From contig CAAFUK010000094.1 of NCBI GenBank assembly GCA_900766165.1, positions 1 to 23,412 of the forward strand: a stretch of 23,412 nucleotides of DNA, read 5' to 3'. This DNA comes from an uncultured Collinsella sp. (GTDB lineage: Bacteria > Actinomycetota > Coriobacteriia > Coriobacteriales > Coriobacteriaceae). Below, piece by piece: positions 7,275-13,860 of this stretch (position 1 is its first letter; the number at the start of each line of letters is the position of its first letter). A program made the translations under genes and the position numbers. The notes under the pieces are model-generated. The model was not told where the DNA came from. It worked only from the letters and a program-made list of their open reading frames with translations, and did not search any database.

Positions 7275-8336
7275 CTATTCAATCATGCCGCGCTCGAGCG
7301 TACCGAGCGCCGCGCGGGCGTCCCATGCTGCAATGCGCTTCTCGGTCTTCCACGTTTGGAAGAACCAACCGGCAGCCGGCGCAAACGAAGCCAGCTGATT
7401 GGCGATAAACACGCGCTCGTAGGCATTGCGGCCCTCGGGCGTAACCGACGAGTTGGCAAAGATCGCCGCGCCCGACCATTCGCCCACCAGCACGGGGAAC
7501 CCAGTCGAAATCGCTTCTTTAAGCTCGCGCTTGTTACGGGAAATCGCCGTCGTCAGCCCGCGGGGGCTCGTGATATCGAGCGCATACTCGTCGCGGTAAT
7601 GGTACAGGTGAAGGTCCATGTAGACGTTCTTGTACTTGGCGCCGCGCATAAAATGCTTCCACTCGCTGGGATGCCCCGAAGACGAAAAGACGACGATCTT
7701 ATCCTCGGGCATATACGAACGGACGAGCTCGTAGGCATCGCGATAGAAATTGCGCAGGTAGTGGGCCGGAATGCCATCCGTCATGGCAAAGAGACTCTTG
7801 CGGACACTCATCTGCGGCGTATCCAGCAGCTCAATGCCCAGCAGGCTCTCGGCCTCGCCGTAACGCTCGGCCAAGCGCTCGAGCACGTCGAGTGCGACAT
7901 GGCGGCCGTTAGTGGACGAATGCCACTCGGCAACAGCCTCCGGCGTGGCGGGCGAATCGTTGGAATCGCCCTGGCCACCGGGCACAGTCGCCAGGTCAAG
8001 CAGCACGCGAATGTTGTACTTGGCAGCCCACTCAATCGCGCGGTCGATGTAATCGACAACCGAGATGTAGGAGGCATCGGACTCCTGTGAGCCAAAGGCA
8101 TACCAAGGCACTGGCAGGCGCACGGCGTTGAGACCGATCTGCGCCATGCGACGGAAATCGTCCTCGCTCACAAACGTCTCGTAATGACGGCGCATGCGCT
8201 CGTTATAGGCGGCGGTGCCCATGGCCTCCTGCAGCTCGGCCGCATTGGATGCACCGGTCGCCGCGTATAGCGACGGGGTCACCCAAGGCTCGGGAATAAA
8301 CCAGCCAGAGAGATTAACGCCGAGTATCCTCTCCAT
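7275..8336 (-). CDS. GH5-type exo-glucanase-like glycoside hydrolase with altered catalytic motif
   Basis: The 353-aa protein resembles fungal and bacterial exo-1,3-glucanase-type GH5 enzymes: GVNLSGWFIPEPW near the N-terminus, NAVRLPVPWYAFG with the conserved Arg (R73), DLHLYHY (241-247), the nucleophile segment VLVGEWSG (E286) and GWFFQTWKTE (323-332). At the acid/base position, where GIELLNEP is expected, it reads GIELLDTP (167-174), so the usual Asn-Glu is Asp-Thr. There is no signal peptide, so the protein is cytoplasmic. It may be a catalytically altered or non-hydrolytic relative, or use another residue. I chose ATG 8336 because homology starts there and AAGGGGG lies upstream; the open frame extends to 8531 without conserved residues. 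The closely following rsmI suggests co-transcription. Confidence 0.85.
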   Translation of the reverse strand: MERILGVNLSGWFIPEPWVTPSLYAATGASNAAELQEAMGTAAYNERMRRHYETFVSEDDFRRMAQIGLNAVRLPVPWYAFGSQESDASYISVVDYIDRAIEWAAKYNIRVLLDLATVPGGQGDSNDSPATPEAVAEWHSSTNGRHVALDVLERLAERYGEAESLLGIELLDTPQMSVRKSLFAMTDGIPAHYLRNFYRDAYELVRSYMPEDKIVVFSSSGHPSEWKHFMRGAKYKNVYMDLHLYHYRDEYALDITSPRGLTTAISRNKRELKEAISTGFPVLVGEWSGAAIFANSSVTPEGRNAYERVFIANQLASFAPAAGWFFQTWKTEKRIAAWDARAALGTLERGMIE

Positions 8337-8403
8337 CACTGCCCCCTTTTGAATCATACGGGCTAAGCCCGCATCGCTCTTGCATGACATATCTATCGAT
8401 TTG

Positions 8404-8440
8404 AGTATACCCGCGCATGCAGACAGGCGACCGAACGGTC
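8404..8440 (-). promoter_or_regulatory. Candidate promoter of the GH5-like gene
   Basis: On the minus strand TATACT (8404-8409) is a good -10 box about 68 bp before the start codon. No good -35 box lies at the right distance. Instead the inverted repeat GACCG-AA-CGGTC (8429-8440) sits there, which could be an activator or repressor site. This is inference from sequence only. Confidence 0.4.
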
Positions 8441-8532
8441 TACAAAGTGGCGCAAAAGTGGGAGGGATGTCTGGGGACAGGCGGGCTCGGGATGGTGCGA
8501 CGAGATGTGTACGCGCGCCGGAGGCAGGCACC

Positions 8533-8578
8533 GGAAAGTGTGTCCCGTTCTGAGCCCTTATTCTGGGACGCAGTTTCC
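8533..8578. repeat. REP-like imperfect inverted repeat
   Basis: GGAAAGTGTGTCCC (8533-8546) faces GGGACGCAGTTTCC (8565-8578), complementary at 12 of 14 positions with an 18-nt loop. It lies in the non-coding gap between the GH5-like gene and tRNA-Phe. The form is like that of extragenic palindromic repeats. The rest of 8441-8590 shows nothing I can support. Confidence 0.45.
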
Positions 8579-8591
8579 GCAGAACCCTATA

Positions 8592-8622
8592 TAAAAGAAA
8601 AGGACCCCTTTGCAGAGGTCCT
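8592..8622 (-). terminator. Rho-independent terminator of tRNA-Phe
   Basis: AGGACC (8601-8606) pairs with GGTCCT (8617-8622), and on the minus strand the stem is followed by TTTCTTTTAT (8591-8600). It begins about 12 nt after the tRNA 3' end. Confidence 0.85.
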
Positions 8623-8635
8623 AGTCAATTCAAGG

Positions 8636-8708
<73 letters not shown>

Positions 8709-8740
8709 ATTTGAGGTGTGCCTTGTTTCAAGGCTTGATT

Positions 8741-8768
8741 AGTATAACCAAGGACGCGTTCCGGTCAA
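8741..8768 (-). promoter_or_regulatory. Promoter of tRNA-Phe
   Basis: On the minus strand TTGACC (8763-8768) and TATACT (8741-8746) are 16 bp apart. An A/T-rich stretch with A and T runs (8771-8791) lies just upstream and resembles an UP element, as expected for a stable-RNA promoter. About 30 nt of leader separate the -10 box from the tRNA. Confidence 0.78.
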
Positions 8769-8831
8769 CCGAGAATTTTAAAAAAGTTTTTGAGCACAGC
8801 CTCGGTTCTATAAATCGGCACGTCAGAGACA

Positions 8832-9119
8832 TCAGCCGGCAGCAAGAAGTTTTTCGCTCAGAGCCGCACGGGCAAACTCACTTGGCGTCATCCCCTCGGC
8901 AGCCGCCCGTCGACGAATGGCCTCCTTCATTCCCAGAGGAATCTTGACCGACAACGTTGCCGTCCCCTCACCTGAGAGCGGGGGCCGTCCATGCACGATC
9001 CCACCAACGGTATGTTCGCCATCCGGAAACTCTCCGCGCTCGTACGACTCGCACCACGCGTCAATCATTTCATCCGTTACAACCTGACCTTTAGCGGCCG
9101 TATACGTCTTGCCCATCAT
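8832..9119 (-). CDS. BrnA-like ribbon-helix-helix antitoxin
   Basis: The 95-aa protein has a C-terminal ribbon-helix-helix (CopG/Arc-like) segment: the strand TATLSVKIPL followed by helices MKEAIRRRAAAEGM and TPSEFARAALSEKLLA (about residues 54-93). The N-terminal half (residues 1-50) is acidic and probably binds and neutralises the toxin. The ATG at 9119 overlaps the stop codon of the upstream gene as ATGA, so the two are translation-coupled. In BrnTA systems the toxin gene comes first and the RHH antitoxin second, as here. The RHH domain would also repress the operon. The role is inferred from domain and arrangement. Confidence 0.72.
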   Translation of the reverse strand: MMGKTYTAAKGQVVTDEMIDAWCESYERGEFPDGEHTVGGIVHGRPPLSGEGTATLSVKIPLGMKEAIRRRAAAEGMTPSEFARAALSEKLLAAG

Positions 9120-9382
9120 CGACCCCTTTGCCGAGCCCGTTCAATCTCCTGCCAAAATTTCTTCTGGACTGGAGACAAGGCATGAATGATAAGCCACCCA
9201 CGGACAAGCTCGACCGCGACAAGCTCCACGCTTCGTCCGTCTGGGAGCCATCCAATCGCAAGCCATCTCGGCGGCTCGTCCTTCGACTCGCGACGAATGC
9301 ACTCAGTAACCGCAAGCCAAGCGCTAAGCACCTGCTTTTCCGTCAGGTGCTTTTTAGCGTTGGGATGGATCTCAACATCCAT
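9116..9382 (-). CDS. BrnT-like toxin of a type II toxin-antitoxin pair
   Basis: The 88-aa protein starts MDVEIHPNAKKHL and contains the core RWLAIGWLPDGRSVELVAVE followed by GWLIIHALSP and a basic C-terminal helix (KKFWQEIERARQRGR). This order resembles BrnT (DUF497), a RelE-fold ribonuclease, whose core reads roughly E-R-F-x-A-I-G-x-x-x-D-G-R and then R-I-I-S-A-R. Similarity is partial: the HG(V/I)-(S/D) segment after the first Lys-rich helix is not the usual one. I chose ATG 9382 because GGAGGAGA lies about 7 nt upstream; the open frame runs back to 9478 without a ribosome binding site. The stop overlaps the antitoxin start. If not BrnT, it is still a small toxin-like partner. Confidence 0.62.
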   Translation of the reverse strand: MDVEIHPNAKKHLTEKQVLSAWLAVTECIRRESKDEPPRWLAIGWLPDGRSVELVAVELVRGWLIIHALSPVQKKFWQEIERARQRGR

Positions 9383-9407
9383 GCATCTTCTCCTCCATCT
9401 TACCCAA

Positions 9408-9422
9408 TTTCGTATGACGAAA
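9408..9422. promoter_or_regulatory. Candidate operator of the toxin-antitoxin pair
   Basis: TTTCGT-ATG-ACGAAA is a perfect 6+6 bp inverted repeat 25 bp upstream of the toxin start, in the short gap after the DUF192 gene. It is a plausible binding site for the RHH antitoxin. No clear -35/-10 pair is visible around it, so it could also act on read-through from the tad operon. Confidence 0.4.
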
Positions 9423-9440
9423 GTCCGCTGTCGCCAATTC

Positions 9441-9800
9441 TTAAGCCGGCACGCGTTGGAGAGCAGGGGTCGAAACAATGATTGAAGGACGCTCTAGTAC
9501 GGCCCAGGCGCCGGGGCAGGAGCACATACGCCAGGGACGTACGTTTTCGTAGCATACGAGGACATAGCCACGTGCATCGATAAAGGCGATGTCGATGGGA
9601 TAGGCCATAAAACACGTGTGGACCGAAGAGCAGCGTGGAAACGCCATGACGAGCGGCAGGCCGTTGGCGGCAACCGGACGCCGTCCCAGCATGCCGCGCA
9701 GGCGCACGACAAACGACTCCGCCACCGTAAACTCGGCCGGCGTCCAACCCAGCCTATTGAGTGCCCGCGCGTAGGCGATGTAGGACGAGACCGCGGTCAC
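9441..9800 (-). CDS. DUF192 (UPF0127) protein at the end of the tad operon
   Basis: The 119-aa protein matches the DUF192 family: FTVAESFVVRLRGMLGR, then PLVMAFPRCSSVHTCFMAYPIDIAFIDARGYVLVCYENVRPWR and a C-terminal AVLERPS. The function of the family is not established; members are small beta-rich proteins. I start it at GTG 9800, where GTGA overlaps the TGA stop of the upstream TadE-like gene and GGGGGTGG lies upstream; an ATG at 9821 is the alternative. Its four cysteines (in HTC, VCY and MCSC) are noteworthy for a family often found in or near the cell envelope. Co-transcription with the pilus genes is strongly suggested by the overlap, and DUF192 may be a pilus accessory protein. Confidence 0.8.
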   Translation of the reverse strand: MTAVSSYIAYARALNRLGWTPAEFTVAESFVVRLRGMLGRRPVAANGLPLVMAFPRCSSVHTCFMAYPIDIAFIDARGYVLVCYENVRPWRMCSCPGAWAVLERPSIIVSTPALQRVPA

Positions 9801-10273
9801 ATGACCACCCCCGGGCGCCATGGATCGACCGTCACCGCGCGCTCGTGCGACAACGTTGTCGGCGCCCCCAGCGGAACGCCAGCGATGCTGAGAGAAGTCG
9901 GCCACGGCTCATAGTGCATGGTGCAGGTGTAGGTCCTAAACGTACCGGATAGGGAGAGCAGGCCACCATCCGATGCCTCCGCGCCTTGCTCGCTCGACAC
10001 TTCGATCTGCAAGTCATAGCCCTCCATGGCATTCAGAATTTGAGTCTGAACCGTCGCCGAGGCATCGGCAGAGCTTTCGTCGCCCTCCCCCTCCGACGCC
10101 ACGGCGTGCGCCAACACGATGTCGGGCACCACGCGGTCGAAGCGCGCGACAGCGCTGGCAAAGATCATGACGTTGTACACGATGAGTGCCAGCACCAGCA
10201 AAACGGGCGTAACCACTGCCATCTCGACCGTCGCCTGGGCGCGCTCCTCGCACAGGCGCGTGCGGATGCCCAT
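9797..10273 (-). CDS. TadE-like pseudopilin (second)
   Basis: The 158-aa protein begins MGIRTRLCEERA, then QATVEMAVV with Glu at +5 after the predicted cleavage site A12-Q13, then a transmembrane helix (about residues 18-40). This is a class III prepilin-type signal with a TadE domain. The remainder is an extracytoplasmic domain with an acidic linker (SEGEGDESSADAS). It would be a minor pilin of the Tad pilus. The ATG at 10273 shares its A with the TAA stop of the large upstream gene (TAATG). The open frame extends to 10417 in the + direction of coordinates, but only as overlap with the TadG-like gene. The downstream DUF192 gene overlaps its stop. Confidence 0.83.
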   Translation of the reverse strand: MGIRTRLCEERAQATVEMAVVTPVLLVLALIVYNVMIFASAVARFDRVVPDIVLAHAVASEGEGDESSADASATVQTQILNAMEGYDLQIEVSSEQGAEASDGGLLSLSGTFRTYTCTMHYEPWPTSLSIAGVPLGAPTTLSHERAVTVDPWRPGVVM

Positions 10274-12333
10274 TACGACCCACCGCCCAGGGCACCCGCC
10301 AGTGTGGTGACATCGACGGTAAGTGGGATGGAACCGCCGCCGGGCAGCGGAATCTCCGCAAGCGTGAACGTCGTGCCGCTGATGGTGCGCTCGACTTGAT
10401 ATTCCAGCGCTTCGCAAAGCGCCTTGGGATCGGTCACGCCCAACGGAATACTTCGCAGCTTGTCTTGCGCTTGAGAGAAACCGGCAATGTCAGACCCCGG
10501 ACTCTTAATGACGTTGGCGGAATCGGTCAGCACCGGCTTTCGCAGGCGCAAGTCGCACGGTTCCAAACCCAGCGCCGCCACGGACGCCGAAACGGTATCG
10601 CCGAGCCACGATGCAATGGAGCCCAACGCGCCGTTGCCCCCTCCTAGGCCCTTAATCATCTCGTCCATAAGTTCGTCGGCCGAACCTTGGATGTCTCCGT
10701 ATCCCACAAGCAGCCGTCCCCAAACATCCATGACGCCATCGAGTACGCCGGCAACGCCACCCGAGCGTTCCTTCAATGTCGAGAAAAATCGCGAAAGCAC
10801 GTTGTTTTGCGCCGTCGCCTCATCGGGCGCCAGCACCGCGGCAGAGATGGCACCGCGATCGCCAAGCCTAACTGCCGTGTTAAACGAAGAGTTGAGCTCA
10901 TCGGGGCTCGAGATGGCACCCGAAACCGCAAAGGCAACCACGCCGTTGCGACCGGGCGGAGCGATACGCGGACGCTCGCCCGAAAGCGCTTTAATGGCCT
11001 GGTCAAACGCATTGCTCACACGGTCGGTCTCGTCTTCGGTCTGACGTTCGAGCTCGAGCTCTTTGTTGCGGCATTCGACGTAGCCTTCCAGGGCGTCTTT
11101 AAACTTGTCAAAGTGATACTCGAAGCCGTTTTCGATAGAGGTTGAAGGCGCCGCAACAGCACCAAGCGACGAAACGCCAAAATGGCATTTGCTGCATTTA
11201 TCCTGTCCATCGTAATCGGCAACCGAAGCAAATCCGCTCGGCGTCCCTTTCTTATAGTTAGGGCAGGTCGTCCCGTAATGCAGATACGCCTTGTCATCGT
11301 TCACGCTCGTCGGCCACACCGCATCGGTATAGAGCTCCGTCGCCCGAACCTCATCAGAGTTGCGCGGCAGCAGCGGAATATAGGAGGAAACCCTGTCTCC
11401 GTTCTCGGTTATATGTGCCCGATCGACCTCCGCGCTCGCATAGGTATAAAACGCCTTACGCGCCGCAGACTCTGCCTTCATCTCGACACTCGAGCCGTGG
11501 GGCTTCTCATTTGTCAGACGCCAGTGGTAGTAGTCCTTCGCGCGATCAAGGGCAACTTGGGGCTCCCACGTAACGCTCGATGAGTAATGCGGATTTTGAA
11601 CACCGGGGAGATCCGTTAGGCTTTTCGCACGCTCCCACATGCAAGAACAGCTGCCGACCGAGCCCTTGTCAGACCCACCACAATCCGCCAGCCAAGCACG
11701 CTCTTTAGCCTTCGCCGTGTCCTCAGAAGCCTTCCGCAGCTCCTCGGCCGCACACTCTAAATCATCTGATGTGTCTTTAATGGTATCGGTCGAGATCTCT
11801 GATCCTTTGAGCGCAGCGAAGTCAGACTCGGATGTCCTGGGCACGGCAAGCGCCGTACCGGTATAGGTCACACTATCGGTATCCTGCGCCGACACCGCCT
11901 GCGTGGCACGCGCGGCGATCAGATACGGCAGAGCCGTCTCGATTTTCTGTAAGCCTTCCGATGCACTTTTGGCAAACTTGTTGCGCGTTTTAATGATCTC
12001 AATCCCAGTGTCGACCATATTGCCGGCAACCGGCTCGGCACCCGGGATGAGGATGGCGACCAGGCCCGTCCCGATCGTGGCAAACCCCGCCAGCCCCAGA
12101 CTCAAGATGCTCGCATCAACCACCGTGGCAGCCGTGTGATAGGACGACACTACGTTGGCACCCGCCAGCACGCCGCTATCAGCCGCCACCTGGGTATCCC
12201 CGGCACGCGACATGCTCCATATCGCCGCGGTCGACGAAAACAACAATGTGAGCACCACTAGGATGACCACGGCAGAAGAAAGCGTGGTATAGGCGCCGTC
12301 TTCGATAAACAGATCGACACCGGCTCGACCCAT
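10273..12333 (-). CDS. Large TadG-like pilus-associated protein with Cys clusters
   Basis: The 686-aa protein has a short basic N-terminus, the segment IEDGAYTTLSSAV and a transmembrane helix (about 19-40), followed by a long extracytoplasmic region. Position and architecture fit TadG, the envelope-anchored assembly protein of Tad systems, but TadG's VWA MIDAS motif is not visible. Residues 190-217 look like a coiled coil. Ten cysteines include C218, C229 and C231, then C357, C380 and C383, with CSKCH forming a CXXCH motif at 380-384. I use ATG 12333 because it leaves a 64-bp gap after the upstream gene; an ATG at 12426 has an excellent GGAGGG site and would add 31 basic, Cys/His-rich residues and overlap the upstream gene. 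The function is otherwise unknown. Confidence 0.75.
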   Translation of the reverse strand: MGRAGVDLFIEDGAYTTLSSAVVILVVLTLLFSSTAAIWSMSRAGDTQVAADSGVLAGANVVSSYHTAATVVDASILSLGLAGFATIGTGLVAILIPGAEPVAGNMVDTGIEIIKTRNKFAKSASEGLQKIETALPYLIAARATQAVSAQDTDSVTYTGTALAVPRTSESDFAALKGSEISTDTIKDTSDDLECAAEELRKASEDTAKAKERAWLADCGGSDKGSVGSCSCMWERAKSLTDLPGVQNPHYSSSVTWEPQVALDRAKDYYHWRLTNEKPHGSSVEMKAESAARKAFYTYASAEVDRAHITENGDRVSSYIPLLPRNSDEVRATELYTDAVWPTSVNDDKAYLHYGTTCPNYKKGTPSGFASVADYDGQDKCSKCHFGVSSLGAVAAPSTSIENGFEYHFDKFKDALEGYVECRNKELELERQTEDETDRVSNAFDQAIKALSGERPRIAPPGRNGVVAFAVSGAISSPDELNSSFNTAVRLGDRGAISAAVLAPDEATAQNNVLSRFFSTLKERSGGVAGVLDGVMDVWGRLLVGYGDIQGSADELMDEMIKGLGGGNGALGSIASWLGDTVSASVAALGLEPCDLRLRKPVLTDSANVIKSPGSDIAGFSQAQDKLRSIPLGVTDPKALCEALEYQVERTISGTTFTLAEIPLPGGGSIPLTVDVTTLAGALGGGS

Positions 12334-12397
12334 AAAGCCGCCTCGCTTGCGATGGCAGCTCGGACGGTGCGTCAAAACGCGTCTAGACCAGAAACAC

Positions 12398-12874
12398 TTA
12401 ATCCCATGCAGCAATCCACGAATCATAATCTCCCTCCAGCCATTCGGGACGCGATTGATACGAGACATCGACCTTGAGCTCAACGTAGCCGCCCTCGGCG
12501 GTACCACCCATAGCCTGCGCAAACGCACCGATCACAGGCAACGGCTTGACCTCGCCGGAAACGGACACGGACGAGACGCCACCCGCACCGGCCCGGCCAA
12601 GCTCGATATCCCACGACAACGGCCCGCCGGCATGAAAGATCGAAACGTTGGGCACTGCGGCAAGTCGGCGGCGGGTGAACTCCTTAAGATCGTCGTCCTC
12701 CGCCGTCGTCGTGGTCATGAGCCGCGCGGTCTCGGCGGCGGCAGACTCCATGACCGCGCGCGTATAGAGCAGGCACACCGGTTGCAGCGCGAGAAGGATG
12801 AGTGTCAGAAACGTCGGCAGCAAAAAAGCGGCCTCGACCGTAGACTGCGCCCGGTCCTCGCGCGCGGCATCAAT
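12398..12874 (-). CDS. tadE: TadE-like pseudopilin (first), apparently with an ATT start
   Basis: The 158-aa protein reads DAAREDRA, then QSTVEAAFLLPTFL with Glu at +5 after A-Q, then a hydrophobic helix and a soluble domain ending EWLEGDYDSWIAAWD. This is the TadE prepilin signature. The frame has no ATG, GTG or TTG near the expected start. An ATT at 12874, directly overlapping the stop of the upstream pilin-like gene, would give a 9-residue leader like those of its neighbours, with AAGGA upstream. The next in-frame ATG is about 100 bp further back inside the upstream gene. ATT is known as a rare start (for example infC), so this may be a real weak start, a mutation or a sequencing error. 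Confidence 0.78.
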   Translation of the reverse strand: MDAAREDRAQSTVEAAFLLPTFLTLILLALQPVCLLYTRAVMESAAAETARLMTTTTAEDDDLKEFTRRRLAAVPNVSIFHAGGPLSWDIELGRAGAGGVSSVSVSGEVKPLPVIGAFAQAMGGTAEGGYVELKVDVSYQSRPEWLEGDYDSWIAAWD

Positions 12875-13088
12875 ACAACGCGATGTCCTTAGCGGCCGCA
12901 GCGGCGTCGATAACCGACGTCGAGGCAACGCTATGGGATGCCGCCCGCTCAACCAGCGCCGCCAAGCGCCCATCGGTGCCGGCACGCCAAAGTCCCGCGA
13001 TCGCCAGCACGATCGATAACAGCGCCACCGTGACAATGGCGTATTCGACCGTCGCCTGGGCAGATTCCTCACGCAGGACATCATGCAT
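12870..13088 (-). CDS. Short Flp/TadE-type pilin-like protein
   Basis: The 72-aa protein has MHDVLREESA, then QATVEYAIVTVALL. The cleavage site is A10-Q11 with Glu at +5 followed by Tyr, then a transmembrane helix (about 12-34) and a short Ala-rich tail (AAAAAKD). It is close to Flp in size and motif (EY) and may be a second major or minor pilin. The ATG at 13088 has AAGGAGG 9 nt upstream. It starts 1 bp after the stop of the upstream unknown gene and its stop overlaps the ATT start of the next gene. Confidence 0.82.
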   Translation of the reverse strand: MHDVLREESAQATVEYAIVTVALLSIVLAIAGLWRAGTDGRLAALVERAASHSVASTSVIDAAAAAKDIALY

Positions 13089-13089
13089 T

Positions 13090-13653
13090 TCACGATCCCT
13101 CCTTTGAGTCCGTTGCCTGCGGGCTCAGGCGCACGGCGCGCAGACGACACGAAGCATCGCCAGCATCCGCGGCAATTGTCACCATATCGACCCAGCCGCG
13201 TCCGTCGCGCACGATGGCGCCCCACACGTTTCCCTTGATGTCGAGATAGCCGCTCAGAGCAAGTTGCGCCGTGGGTACCTCGCGATAGGCACGCAGCATA
13301 TCCGCCGCCGCTTCGGTCATCGGTCGGTCCTCGGACCATGCAAGCCGGACCGCAATCGCGTTGCCCTCAGGCGAATCCGTCGCAGTGCCAGACCGCTTGT
13401 CGAGCGTCCGCAGAAAGGTTTGCGCCGTGACAGCGACATCCGAATCGTCCGCATCTCGCATCTCATCTTTTTGAGACGCCACCGCCGAATCTGAGCCCAA
13501 ATCGGAGGCGGTCCCAGGACGCTGCTGCCGCGCGGCGTTAAGCCCCCAAAGCACCGCCGCTATCGCCACGGTCAGGCAAGCAAACACCAGCAGCACCCCG
13601 ATGGGGCGCTCGCCCTCTACAGGCTGTTGATGCCCTCGCTGATAGCGTTCCAT
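13090..13653 (-). CDS. Unknown single-pass membrane protein in the tad operon
   Basis: I do not recognise this 187-aa protein. It has one transmembrane helix (about residues 17-38, IGVLLVFACLTVAIAAVLWG), then an acidic low-complexity linker (residues 45-75), then a soluble domain with the segments TPLKTF-like VTAQTFLRTLDKR, AAADMLRAYREVPTAQLALSGYLD and GNVWGAIVRDGRGWVDMVTI, rich in beta strand. It starts at 13653 inside the last 37 bp of flp in another frame, with AAGG about 10 nt upstream; the true start may lie slightly later. The position between flp and the pilin-like genes suggests a pilus assembly or anchoring role, by context only. Confidence 0.7.
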   Translation of the reverse strand: MERYQRGHQQPVEGERPIGVLLVFACLTVAIAAVLWGLNAARQQRPGTASDLGSDSAVASQKDEMRDADDSDVAVTAQTFLRTLDKRSGTATDSPEGNAIAVRLAWSEDRPMTEAAADMLRAYREVPTAQLALSGYLDIKGNVWGAIVRDGRGWVDMVTIAADAGDASCRLRAVRLSPQATDSKEGS

Positions 13654-13850
13654 AGATCTTGGACCTTGCCCTTAAATGCGACGATGGCGATAATCGCGAT
13701 CACCACGAGCACGCCGACCAAGATGGCATACTCGGTGGTACCCTGTGCACTCTCCTCCTGCAATAGTTCCTTGGCGCGCTGACGAACATGTGCCGCCCGG
13801 CAAAACGCCCAGCCCTGGACCTTGCCAGCAGCGTCAGTCATCGTGTTCAT
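13617..13850 (-). CDS. flp: Flp-type major pilin
   Basis: The 77-aa prepilin has a 35-residue leader ending QEESA, then QGTTEYAILVGVLVVIAIIA, and a short tail ending WNAISEGINSL. The predicted cleavage site is A35-Q36 with Glu at +5 and Tyr at +6, the Flp signature, giving a mature pilin of 42 residues. Flp is the major subunit of the Tad pilus used in adhesion. The leader is longer than in typical Flp pilins (about 10-26 residues) and contains a Cys. The ATG at 13850 has GGGAGG about 5 nt upstream, the strongest site in the operon together with tadB. The unknown membrane gene overlaps its 3' end. Confidence 0.9.
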   Translation of the reverse strand: MNTMTDAAGKVQGWAFCRAAHVRQRAKELLQEESAQGTTEYAILVGVLVVIAIIAIVAFKGKVQDLWNAISEGINSL

Positions 13851-13860
13851 GTATTCCTCC

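Noticed and set aside
8337..8531. Extended N-terminus of the GH5-like protein
   Set aside because: The extra 65 residues are Arg/Ala/Pro-rich with no similarity to the family. They cross a -10 box, and a ribosome binding site precedes the ATG at 8336.
11182..11200. CSKCH in the TadG-like protein as a cytochrome c haem site
   Set aside because: A single CXXCH in a protein with many other cysteines, with no cytochrome maturation genes in the window, is not enough. I list it only as a cysteine cluster to check.
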